From positions 22,497,449 to 22,561,448 of the forward strand of contig NC_079491.1 in assembly GCF_020520425.1 (NCBI RefSeq): a stretch of DNA of 64,000 bases, in the 5' to 3' direction. Both the position numbers and the translations under genes were made by a program. The DNA is from Spinacia oleracea. Taxonomy: Eukaryota > Streptophyta > Magnoliopsida > Caryophyllales > Amaranthaceae. This document shows positions 35,001 to 46,266 of this stretch, one piece after another (position 1 is the first letter of the stretch; each line of letters opens with the position of its first letter). Under the pieces are notes generated by a model, which saw nothing but the letters and a program-made list of their open reading frames with translations, made no database searches and was not told the origin of the DNA.

Positions 35001-38000
35001 AGCATAGGTTTCATCTTTCAAGACCTGATGATTCTTCACACCATACAAAAAAAAAATCCACCAATAGAAAAGAAAGAAGACTCCATCAATCAATCCCGAA
35101 AATGGCTAAACATCAGCGAAAACAGCCTCATTTCTTCCCGTATGTCATACCAATTATCCCGGCCAAGGAAAGGCAAAACAGAAAAAGGAGGGGGGGGGGG
35201 GGATCAGGAAGAGTGAAGGCAAAAAATAAAACTGCAGACAAATTTTTTTTAGAAAGGAAACAGGAAGAGAGAAATCTTTCAATAGCACAAAACTAGATAA
35301 AGGAAGATAGCAATGCAGACCTAAAAGCACAAAACACTTCCCCTAAAAACGAAGAGTTTGATGTGTTAACCACTGGGAGGAAGAAAGATTGAAATGCTAA
35401 ACCAACTAGGTGTTACAATAAAACAGCCATGTCATGATTTCCAGGAAGCACACACATGACAAACAAAAATTTGCTAATCAAGATTATCAAAAAGAAGGTA
35501 GAATATATACCCGAACCAGCCACATGGTTGAAAATACAGCACAACTTTATCACCAGTGGTCAAGTTACTGAGGACCATCTCTCCAGGTGAATCAACCCAA
35601 GTTCTTCCGAATATAAGATTGTTGACCTTGGTTGGAGGGGGCACCAACTCTAGAACATCACCATGGCCTTTTAAAGTCACTCGTGTTCTGGATATGAAAG
35701 TATATAGGAGAAATAAAATATTAAAACAGTTCGTACTTCACTATTAAAATTTGCCGAATATAAGCATTAGAAGCACCAGTAGACCACTACGAAAAGCTGA
35801 GAGCATACGAGTCGCTTGATTGTTCAAGGCAACTTTGAAACTAATTAAAACCTTGGATATAATAGTGGAACTACATTTCAATCTTTTTCCAGTCATAAAA
35901 CAATGAACAAGTGGAAGCGACTTCTATACCTATACTACATACAGCGGAAAACCCTAAATCAGGTTTTCCCTGCTAATGTTCCCTTGAAACTGTAAGCATG
36001 GATCTTATTTACATTAATTAATTAGCAATCATGTAATTTCCAAAGCAAGATATACTGATCGAAGTTTTGAAAATTACTTTAATATTTTTAGAAGCCCAGT
36101 TTTCCCTTGGGAAAAGAGTGGTACAAGACACATCAAGTAAGTATCCCCCTTTCACCTTGACGTTTTCCCTTACTCCAACCTACATCAAGAGCAGGAAGCC
36201 CAAAACATCTTTTAGGTCCAGTCCCATTTACAATTTAGTCATTTATTTGCAGCCCCAGCATAAGCAAAAAATGATATGAAAAAACTAAAAGGTATAGTAA
36301 ATTTCGAATTTGCTAGTAGCATAGTTACATTCATATAGTCATGTGTTGGTCTCACAATTACAGACATAGTTTGGCAGTAATTAGTCTTTCCAATTTTACA
36401 TAGACCTACCATTTGAATGGCCTAAAAGGCTTTCTTTAATTTAGCAGCAATCAATCAATATTGGTGAAAAATATTAGTAGTATATATGAGAGCGAGTTGT
36501 CTCTCAAACAGTGAGTAAAAAAGCACAACGCGCACCAAGGTGATAGAGTTCTTGTTGCGCCTAGGCGCACCTTGGTCGCTCTTCGATGCACCTCACTGAA
36601 GTGAGGCGCACTGTATAAAGTTCAAAAAATCTGAGATATGCCTCAGGTGCGCCTCTCACATTCGCCTCAGGTGCGCCTCACGCACTTTAAGTGCGCTTCT
36701 TCAAATTACCCTCGCCTAGAACTGAAAAACCTCTTACCCCCTAGCGCCTAGGAACGACTTAGGTGCACTTTTTCATACACTATCAAAAAGGATGAGAATT
36801 TAAGAACCACAATTTCTCTTACAGCAAGTGCGTGTCAGGTTTTGTAAGAGAAACAAACAAGTTTAGTGAAGAATTGTTATTGTTCATGAGGTTTGGGGAT
36901 TTCAATTTGCATGTCATGTCTATTGTTCTATATCTATCTTGAACAAAAAAAATTAAAGGTGTTAGCATATTCAATTTTTACAATCCTACAGATGTTGGTT
37001 GGGGTTGACCACTTTTGAGTCTTGACCGTTTATGTGGTATCAAACCCAGGTTAGTGAATCATAACTATGGAGGCTATTACAAGTAATTGCATGCTGAAAT
37101 TAACTTTTACATTTCATTGATATGGAAGCCAATAATAGAGCAGCTGATTTATCGTAAGGACCTCCGCGAACCAGTTAAACCAATACAGCCTAACCTAAAA
37201 TTATGTGGATTGTCTGATACGGATTTAAAAAAGGGTAAAGGAAGATTTTGGAACTAAGACAATGTATTTATAGTAGAATTTTCAATCATGTCTCCCTGAG
37301 TCCCAGGAGACTAATTGATTGTATTATTTTTGGATATGATAATAGATATTATGTTTAATGAAGAAATCAAGAAAAGGAAAATTAATGCTCATAATGCAGA
37401 AGCCCTTGTAACGGAGAAGGGGAGGAGAAGTGAAAGTAGAGAATCTAAAGATCCTGCCACACCAGGAAAGTTGAGGAGAAAGTAAAAATCCAGAGACTCC
37501 AAGAATAATACTATAATGTAATATGCCACTATATCTATGAAGACAAGACGAATTTGGTACAGGGAAATTGTTGACATTGGAAAAGGGTACAAAATAAGCA
37601 AGCGGAAGAAAAAATATAAAAAGAAATACCACTTCTACAGCTGAAGATAATAATATTTTGCTCCTGCAAAATTGTTAACTTGGTATTTCAAGCTAATGTC
37701 TACTACTTGACACATGAGATTGTAATTTTCTGTATTATATTGTAAAATCAGTTGGCAGTTAATTGCATAGTCGGTCCCTTCACGCAAGAGGGTTTTCCAC
37801 ATCAGGTGCTCATTATTTTTCCTATTTTTTAATAATGTAAATATTTTCTGGTTTTTTGGCTTGTTTTCAGAAATCCTGTGGATGTAAGACAATTGGATCC
37901 TTCATGTATGTTTTAGCCATACTATCCACTTCAAAGCACCCTTTGAAACTGTGAATAACTTTTTACAATTAGCGTTAGTAAGTATATGTATCAAAAAAGT

Positions 38001-40648
38001 ATCCAACCTTCATCATCAGAAAAGTATATGTATCAAAAGCCATTTTCATCATGTAATGTCGAGCCTGGAAAAAAACATTACCTTCCAACAGGGTATACAT
38101 CGACTGAGTTTCCTAGAAATTTCGTCTTCAGCTTTGATGTTATATCATATGTGAAATGGTCATTTTCTGCATGTGCAGCACTCATTGGCGGATGGTGGCT
38201 CACCTGAAAGTCATACAAGTACAAAGTTAAAGGAGCAATTCGTAATGCACCAAAAGCCTACTAGCAAATAAACATGAGATTTGAAACTGATATTCTCAGA
38301 ATCAGAAAACACGATGGAATATTACTTGTTCTGCTATAAACGAAATGCCTCCATGATTCACCATCTCATAAGTCTCACCCAAGATTGGATTGAAAGGCTT
38401 CCATGTGCGTTGGAAGGCAAAGTAGACAGAGATAAAAAAGGACGCTGCAGAGATAACATTTAGCATCAGTAAACAATTCAAGCCAGGAGAAAAAAAATTA
38501 TTAAGTGAGGGTTTAGTGGCGGATAGGTGGGAGACCCAAGTGTATAATACTTACAGGCATAAACCAGTCTCAGGTGAGGATCCTCGCATCTATCCGCCTC
38601 ATCAAGCAGGTGGGAGTACTCCATCAACTGTGACATTTTAGAGAGAATGCTGCATTATTCATGATTCACAAATAGGCCACCTGTTACCCAAACAATGGAA
38701 AAGGAGTAAAGAAAGAACCTCAGCCATTTTTTGCAACATTGTCATTGGTTCAAAAATAACAACTGGCAGTGTGACCATTGATGTAATATCAGAGCCTATG
38801 TACTTTTGCATCATTTTCCAGTAACCATCTCTATCCTGAAAAAGACAACAAGTCAATCCACTATCAAAAAAAGGAAGCAGCAATAATAATACTTCAGGAG
38901 GATTGAACATTAATAGCACATGTATACATTAGCTTTCTAGTTCGAGGAATAGGAGCATCCATCACTAAAAGGATAAGTTCAACTTGGAGCAAACTCCAGA
39001 ACCACTAAAACAACCTGACTAAATCTCTCAGCACTCTCAGAAATGCATGCTGGCACCTGAAAGAGCAGTTCCTTATAAACAATTACTTTATGACCTGTGG
39101 AACCTTTATGGTTTTAGGCATTTGGTCCTGAAAGAAAATCTGTCTATACTTTTTTTATTAGAAGTCAACCTTCACAACGAACAACCCTTTCAAAGCAGTG
39201 TGTGCTTCAGCTTTCTGCGGCGATTCGTGAAACACATGATCTTCCAAACATGTCCATTTTCTTTTCGAAAAATTAAAAACAATAAATAAAAGAACAGTGA
39301 TATTCATCCTACTGAAGGAACACTCATCGTTAATGTACAAGTCCATCGTCTAATATGAAAGACCAAAAAGTACTTTCACACGGTCAACAAATATTAAATT
39401 GAAAAGTATCTTATTATAAATGTTTCCTACTGAAGTTTAAGGGTCCACATTTGATATTAAATGTCAAACTTGAATCTGACTTAAATCACTTGAAATCACT
39501 ATGCTTCAAAAGAAGGAAACCAAGGAGACAGCTTCAGTTGTATCCCCCAAACTTATACGGGCCTAAAAGATGATACAAATAGTGCAGTTGCCCCAATATC
39601 ATTGATTATGCATTCAAGTTCTTAAGTATTTCATCATCTACAAATGTGAAAAGACTAACTGAAGTGTCAATGAACAGTGATCACAAAAGAGCAAAAATGG
39701 CAATCATCAGGAAGTGCATCGGATAAAGAAGTATTAAACACACAAACCCACCTCCTGCTTCCACCTTCCCTTCTGTGCTTCCTCTACCGCATCATCAGTT
39801 CCTCCATCGGGGTTTATAACTTCCAAACCTTCTTGTTCTGTCGATCTGGAATGCAAAAGATAAAGCAAAAAGTTACACACAGCAAATATATAAAATGAAT
39901 CCAAATTATCAAATTACAAATATCATTAGCCATTACATAAAAAACCAGAAAGGTTTGGGAGAACACACTCAATGACACTAACCTCGATACAACTTCAATA
40001 ATTGACACCAGTCACTCCAGCACAAACTCTCACATAAAACACCTCATACTTGACAACTTTAGACAGCTAGCAACACATAGCAACCGGCCTAAACAAGCTA
40101 GAACCAAATCGTGTCCCACTACTACCATCTTTGTGCCTCATAACAGCAGCAACAAGTTTTTCCTCTATCAACTTCCTCCTATTAACTTATAACATTTTCG
40201 TCTCCGTTTCTGTTTTTGGTATTTTTGTAAAGAGTGCCAAATTGATGTCAATGATTGCTATTGGGCCAAACTTCGCTAGAGTAATTTTCTCTTACAGTAC
40301 GATTCCATAAAGTTCTATTGCTATCAGTATTCGTGATTTATAGTCAGATTTTAAAAAAATTAAACATTACACTAAACCTCTTAAAAACAAAATCGACAAG
40401 CAATCAACAGCACAGAATTAGAAGATAAATAAATCTTCATAATGAACCGAACCAATTGAGCTAAAAATACTTATCACAGCAAAATTCAAAACAAGGGGAA
40501 AAAAGTTTTAAAAAAATTAGGGAAATCGGAATTGATCATACCCTTTAACAGATTTGTGCACAGAAGTGCCAAAATTAGAGAAAGTAGATGCGATTGAAGC
40601 GAAGAATCCACCAGCAGAAGCAGCTTGCTTCGGATCTGTGGGTGCCAT
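32062..40648 (-). CDS. ORP3A: Oxysterol-binding protein-related protein, ORP3 type
   Basis: Ten exons: 40648-40542, 39845-39752, 38835-38719, 38627-38555, 38444-38326, 38203-38082, 35687-35511, 34434-34290, 33948-33770 and 32308-32062. All junctions are GT-AG with agreeing phases. They total 1,380 bp, giving 459 residues, the normal length of the short plant ORPs without a PH domain. The protein starts [16 protein letters not shown]. The family signature EQVSHHPP spans exons 5-6. Other conserved stretches are [43 protein letters not shown] and NPWQ near the end. ORPs move sterols or phosphoinositides between membranes; Arabidopsis ORP3a binds sitosterol and is held at the ER by a VAP protein through a WFDE motif. 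Here the matching place reads WFDF. Gene number 3A rather than 3B/3C is an inference. Intron 6 (2.4 kb) holds a MITE-like insertion. Confidence 0.95.
33343..33361. repeat. Poly-C tract in ORP intron 9
   Basis: A run of about 19 C followed by a CA-rich stretch, within the last intron. Such runs are unstable and error-prone in sequencing. A similar G-run lies near 35191 in intron 7. Confidence 0.7.
36518..36778. mobile_element. MITE-like GC-rich insertion in ORP intron 6
   Basis: The stretch is much richer in GC than its surroundings and repeats GCGCACC, GGTGCGCCTC and CCTAGGCGC in both directions. Ends resemble each other in inverted orientation (GTAAAAAAGCAC on the left, ATGAAAAAGTGCACC read from the right). 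I could not find a clear target duplication, so the superfamily is open. Confidence 0.45.
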
Positions 40649-41065
40649 GTTCGTACTAATTGGAAGGTTGATGAAGATTCGTAGAGAATTGTGTGAAGTC
40701 GGCTAACAGTTTGAAAGACGGTTACAGGTCGAACCAGAGGAGAGAGAATGGGGAGATTAAGGAGGAGAGAGAAAGTGAATTGTGAATTGACGAATTAATA
40801 GAGATTAGAAATTGAAATTATTAAGATTAGTTGTACAATTAAACTTTAGAGCTAAGAACAGCGAGGAAATAGGGTATGGGTTGGCGGTTTTATTTGTTTG
40901 AAGTGGGAGAATATTAGGAGAGAGAAAGTGATGATTTATTTAGTAGGAGGAGGACTCAAAAGTCGTCTATGGAACACGCATTAGATGACGCCTTTGACCG
41001 TTAATAATCCACCTCGGCGGCCAAATTACATGGAGAACATTCCTAGGAACTTCATCACTCCCACA
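40649..41065 (-). promoter_or_regulatory. 5' UTR and proximal promoter of the ORP gene
   Basis: About 420 bp lie between the ORP start codon and the hAT-type element. The first 230 bp contain GAGAGAGAA-type purine stretches on the plus strand (CT-rich on the coding strand), like plant leaders. No certain TATA box can be assigned. Confidence 0.4.
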
Positions 41066-41990
41066 CAGGAATGGCAATAGATCGGACTCGGGTCGGACTC
41101 AACAAGATCCAAATCCGATCCGATTATTTTTCAAGACCCTAAATCTAAGTCCATACTCGAGTCCGACTCCGAAAATTTCACATCCGACTCCGAAAATTTC
41201 ACATCCGACTCCGGTCTATTCGGACTCTGCAAACTCCGACTCCGCCACGATCTGACCCAATTTTACTAGAAGTTCACTCAGCCTTCACCATCAAATGAAA
41301 AAGAAGAAGAAAGTGAAGAACACTTAAAACATTTACATGTCATTTAAAATCAATTACACATAAGAATATTAGATATAGAAGCCAACCATCAAACATGTGT
41401 AGTATAAAAGAAACATTTAAAATACAATTAAATTCAGTATATATGTTAAAAAAAAAACTACATTATTCAAATGGATTTTTTATTGATTCAGATCTAAACA
41501 ACAAACTAGATGTATGATTTTCGACAACTCTAAGAATAAAGAGAACTAGGTAGAAAAAGAAATAAAGAGACAGTACAGATACTAGTCGATTAATAGTCTT
41601 CTGGTTGTTGGGTACTTTACATAATGAAATAAAATCATCTCCTCATTGTTGGGTTTGATGAGCGCCAAAGATTTCGATGGACAATCAGTCGTTATACAGG
41701 AGGAGAGAGATAGTAGAGGGAAGGAAATCGCGGCTGCGCGATTTGTGAATTGAGTTTTAAGTTAACTTACTTTTATGCTACTCCCTATTTAACATGCGCT
41801 TTATTAATTCGGAGTCGGGTCGAATTCAGTCGGAGTTGTCACAGGGTCCGAATCCGACCCGCCTCCTGTTCGGACTCGGACTTTTTTTGACGGATTCAGA
41901 GTCGGATTTTTCTTTACCGGATTTGGATCGGAATTTTTCCTTCGGATCGGCTCGGACTCGGGTCGGAGTCGGATTGAATTACCATCCCTA
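41066..41990. mobile_element. hAT-type non-autonomous element upstream of ORP
   Basis: The 8-bp duplication CTCCCACA matches (41058-41065, 41991-41998). The ends are CAGGAATGGCAAT and, read from the right, TAGGGATGGTAAT. Both subterminal regions are rich in TCGGACTCGG-type repeats in opposite orientation, while the middle is AT-rich. At 925 bp it has no transposase. Confidence 0.85.
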
Positions 41991-42141
41991 CTCCCACAAG
42001 TCACGAACTCACAACACTGATGATGTTTTGGTGGTGAATTATGTTTAGATAATGTTATTCTAGAGATTCTTACAAAAACAGAGAGAGAAAGTGCTTAGAG
42101 AGAGAAAGTGCTTAGAGATCAAACTCTATACGTAACTGAGT

Positions 42142-44080
42142 ATGGGGGTGGATAACCCTACCCCGAATGATCCCCCAGATGATATCAACATGTTAGATCA
42201 CCAACAAGAAGCTTCTATCGATCAGCAAGAACAATCAACCGTTGCATCAACAAAGAAAATTAACTCCTTTCGAGAAGTAGTAGAAAATTCGAGCCAATGG
42301 TTTGCGGAGGCACGAAAGATCATAACATCATCCACCGAATGGGAAGAATCAGATGCCATAGCACCTGAAGGAAAATTCACAATACAATTTAATAAAAATA
42401 CTTTGGATAGGCTGAGAGCCCCATGGAAGTTAACCCTAATGGGTAAGTGTCTTGGAATAAATATTAGACCTTCGTATATGGAAACACGGGTTCGAGCGAT
42501 GTGGAGAATCAAAGGATCCTTGGAGGTAATCGATTTAGGTAAGCAAGTTTATTTGTTCAAATTCACGCAACCGGATGATTATGAACGTGTTCTATTTGGG
42601 GGTCTTTGGTTCATCCTAGATCATTAATTATTTGATGATCACAACTTGGAAACCAAATTTTAGACCATCTACAAACGCATTTGACACCATGTCGGTATGG
42701 ATTAGAATAGATGAGTTACCCGTTGAGTATTATGATAAAGAAGCATTATTTGAGATTTCAAGAGTGGTGGGTAAGCCCATAAGGGTTGATTATGCAACAG
42801 ATAAAATAACACGGGGAAGATATGCTCGTGTTTGTGTGGAAATTGATCTGTCAAAACCCTTAATCACCAAAGTGTGGGTAGGTGGAGGATGGCAACATAT
42901 CCAGTATGAAAGTATATCTCTACTGTGTTTTGGTTGTGGAAGAATTGGTCATGTTCACCTTCAATGTCCAGAAAAGGAAGCAACACCTTCATTGAGTGCC
43001 TCTGGTAAGGCAACTGGTTTAGATCCATGCGTTCCAAATGGTCAAATGCGAGCCCAAGAAATGCCAAACATGACCCAAGCAATTCTGGAAAGAAAGCCCA
43101 AGGACGTGGGGGAGAAAAAATTGACACATATGGGCCTTAGACTTTGGTAAATCAAAACCGAAATGTTAAGCAGGGGAACACTAATCAAAGGGATCCTAAT
43201 TCCAAGATTAATGATTATAAGAAAAGTGGAATTTCGAAACCAGCAGCCAAACATAATTTCGAAATAAAGCAACCTGGGAATACTAAAGGGCAACGAAGTG
43301 GCCAATGGACTCAATCTGAAAACACGATGATAATTAATCACCAGAGCAAATCTAATGATGAAAACTTTAAGCTAACAAGAAGAAGCAAAGATGGAGAAGG
43401 AAGTTCGGAGGTAGCCGTACACGTGGAGAACATCTTCCAACACTTGGCACCAGGTGATGATTCACCTTCATCTGACTTACCCTTGGTGGTTAATTCTACT
43501 CAAGGGGTTAACCAGGATAACACACTTCTTAAATCTACCCCCATGTCTTCTTCTCTCCAAACCGTTCATCTCTTCCTTCACAAGCTTCTCTTTCTCACTC
43601 TAAAATTCTAATCAATGGCAAACAATCACTCACCAAAAACGACATGCATGTCGATCAACCAGAACTCCAGACCGTTTCAGAACCGTCCGAGGCAAAATTG
43701 GGTCCAAAGGGGGCCGAGGCACTTTCGGAACAGGGGTCCTCCGGAGGATGTGATAGAGGTGCAACGACAATCAGTTCAGGAGGTATCACCGCCACAACTC
43801 CTATCTCTGTTCCCAATACAATCGGAGATGAGTGTATGCTCAACGGAGAGAGAAATTCAATCGACGGAGAGGACTCAGTTACCGGAGGCAAGAAATCTAT
43901 TGGATACACTATGGTGCAGAGAACAATTGCTGATGGAACCTACTCCGAGACCAAGATTGGACATGCCGAGAAACTTCAACCACCTGACCGGGCGGAGCCA
44001 GACTTCAATCCCATCAACATGAGACCACATTTAGTTCAAAGGCTTTCAAGAGAGGTTCCGATCACTCCCTTGCAGTAAGA
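42142..44080 (+). pseudogene. LINE ORF1 (nucleic-acid-binding protein), broken
   Basis: Start MGVDNPTPNDPP. The first part (to 42627) carries a DUF4283-type region, with GKCLGINIRPSYMETRVRAM. A stop then comes at a 4-base TAAT insertion after LILDH-like wording. The next frame (42632-43150) continues TTWKPNFRPSTNAFDTMSVW and contains a CCHC knuckle, CFGCGRIGHVHLQC. Later pieces continue in other frames to about 44080 with low-complexity sequence. ORF1 proteins of plant LINEs bind the element's RNA. Confidence 0.85.
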
Positions 44081-44746
44081 AACTCAAGGTCAAGACATAG
44101 CTCGAGCGGATCGCCTTAATAGCTCTCTACGAAACTCAAAGAGACGTAGTGGGGGTACAAATTCAGGCAACATACTTCCGTCGATTAAGGGAGATGATGA
44201 AAATTCTCACCTATATGACTCCCATAATATTGGAGGACCTGGGTATGATGGGGTTATCACACGAATGGAGGGATTGGGAGGAGTACTTCCTTCCACCAAA
44301 TCCGAGACTGGGTGCTGAACCAAGTGTGGTGTTGCAACGTCCATTACCAAATTTAGCAATTAAAGTGTGTTTATGGAATGTTAGGGGGGCATCTAGAAAT
44401 GGGTTCATTCATAATGCATTGTAATACCCCATATTTTTAGGCATTTTATTAATCATTTTATGCATTTTTTAAAAAATATCTATTGAATATTCAAATATTT
44501 TGGAGGGAAAATATTCAAATTTTTTTTGAGGGAATATTATTTTCAAAACTGAATTTAAATTATTTTTGTCGGATTTTATTAATTCCTAATTCTATTAGGA
44601 ATCAATTTTGGAGAAAAAGAGTTTTAATCAACTTAAAATTATTTTATAAATCCGAAAATTATGTTTATTATTTTATAAAATCAGTTTTATATTATATGAT
44701 ATTTATGAGAATATATTTCGGATTTATTTTGGAAAAATAAAGATAA

Positions 44747-44906
44747 GGAACATATCTAATTACTACCTTTTAAATAACCAACTTTTGTAATTACTACCTT
44801 ATGTAATTTTTATTTTATTTTACTACCTTAAACTTCCCATAATTTATTGTTTACTACCTCTTAACAGTTTCCATCCAAAATTCCGTCACATGGGGCCCAC
44901 TAACGG
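44747..44906 (+). repeat. Left terminal inverted repeat of the MULE
   Basis: About 160 bp, matching 51026-51187 in inverted orientation with few differences. It should include the promoter of the GRF-zinc-finger gene, as Mutator TIRs drive both genes inward. Confidence 0.9.
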
Positions 44907-45230
44907 CTAGTTTAGGATTTCCCTCCTTATATTGTTTCAATCTTCAACGATTTTCTTCATCTTAACCCCAAAATTTTCCTGAAATTTCCAATCCATTTCA
45001 ATACTTCAATTAGGTTAGGGGTTTTACTTTAATTTGTTACTCGTTCGTTTATGTGCTCAAACCAAGGAAAATTCTGCTCATTACAGGTATCAATTTTATG
45101 TTTTTGTTCTTTAATTAGGGTTTAAATCCAATTTGGGGGTTTTTGTTCTTCAAATGAATTAACAAAATTAGGTTACTACTATTCGAATTGATAACATAAT
45201 TAACGAGAATTAATGTAAATTGTAGGAAAA

Positions 45231-45683
45231 ATGGCTCCTCCTTCTCCTTTATCAAAGCAAAAATGTTATTGTGGACTCCCTGTTGCGCGTTTAACTTCAT
45301 GGACAAGAGATAATCCTGGGCGCAAATTTATAGCTTGCCAAAGGTATGATCCAGTTACGGAAACAAGGGGATGCAAGAAATTTGAGTGGCTGGATGAGGA
45401 AGATTGTGTTGATTGGCAAAGGAATGTCACGAATGCTTTGTTATTGGATAAGAAGTTGCTAAAAGTGGAAGTGAATGCATTGAAGAGTGAAGTTGATGAT
45501 TTGAGTGGGCAAAGAAGGTGCCTGTTGAATGAAAGTGACAATCTGAAGCTCAAGTGTAAGGCTCTTATGTCTGAAGTGAACAAACTGAAGGAGGGGAACC
45601 ACAACACACTTGGGAAGCTCAACCACATTGCCATTGCTGCTCCTGTGTTGTGTATGGTATTTGTAATGTTTTTCAAAGCTTAG
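45231..45683 (+). CDS. GRF-type zinc-finger, coiled-coil, membrane-anchored protein in the MULE
   Basis: 150 residues with no stop. Residues about 10-56 form a GRF zinc finger: KCYCGLPVARLTSW, RDNPGRKFIAC, GCKKFEWLDEE. Residues about 70-125 are heptad-like and rich in Leu, Lys and Glu, consistent with a coiled coil. The end (IAIAAPVLCMVFVMFF) is a single hydrophobic segment, suggesting a tail anchor. Donor-like CAGGTATCA at 45087 and acceptor TTGTAG at about 45225 indicate a 5' UTR intron ending just before the start. Plant genomes contain many small proteins of this GRF-coiled-coil-TM layout with unknown function. GRF fingers bind single-stranded nucleic acid in other proteins. Its place inside the TIRs and its intact frame make it an accessory gene of the element, whose role I cannot state. 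Confidence 0.85.
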   Translation: MAPPSPLSKQKCYCGLPVARLTSWTRDNPGRKFIACQRYDPVTETRGCKKFEWLDEEDCVDWQRNVTNALLLDKKLLKVEVNALKSEVDDLSGQRRCLLNESDNLKLKCKALMSEVNKLKEGNHNTLGKLNHIAIAAPVLCMVFVMFFKA

Positions 45684-45885
45684 AGAAGAACTAAACTAAA
45701 TGTGGAAGGTGTTATTGTATCAGTTTATGGATAGTTGACTCATTTTGTATTTTGAATCATTAATGAAATGAAATGGGATCCCTTTTATGTTACTTGTTGT
45801 CTTTGATTAACGACAAATTCGTTTTTCGTGTCGTGTCTTTATTTTGTGAAAACCCCGTGTCGTGTCTATTTTTTAAGACTCGAAA

Positions 45886-46041
45886 ATGGTATGGAAACTT
45901 AAACGAGTGTTGACATGGGTACGAAAACTTAAAGGAGTATTGAAACGGGTACGAAAACTTAAAGGAGTATTGGAACGGGTACGGAAACTTAAAGGAGTAT
46001 TGGAACGGGTACGGAAACTTAAACGAGTATTGCAAGTTCCC
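45886..46041. repeat. 30-bp minisatellite, five copies
   Basis: AAACTTAAAGGAGTATTGGA and the following GGGTACGG repeat about five times, with single-base differences. It lies between the 3' ends of the two convergent MULE genes. Open frames on both strands here are products of the repeat. Confidence 0.85.
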
Positions 46042-46266
46042 TCTTATTTCTGTTTAGTAGTGGAATAAGGACCAAGAAATTAAGAACAAAACCAAATAAC
46101 GAGCTCAATGAATAACAAAAGTCACTGGTTCTTGCATTTCTAGTTTGAAGGATGTTTGAAGGACAACACAACACAAGCTAATTTGTTCAATACACAACAT
46201 CAGATTACTTGTTCCATCAGAAATACATATCTAACAACACAAAATAGAATGCTAATGGGCTAAACA

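Noticed and set aside
43655-44408. Minus-strand frames in the LINE ORF1 region
   Set aside because: Shadow frames of decayed ORF1 sequence with no domain.
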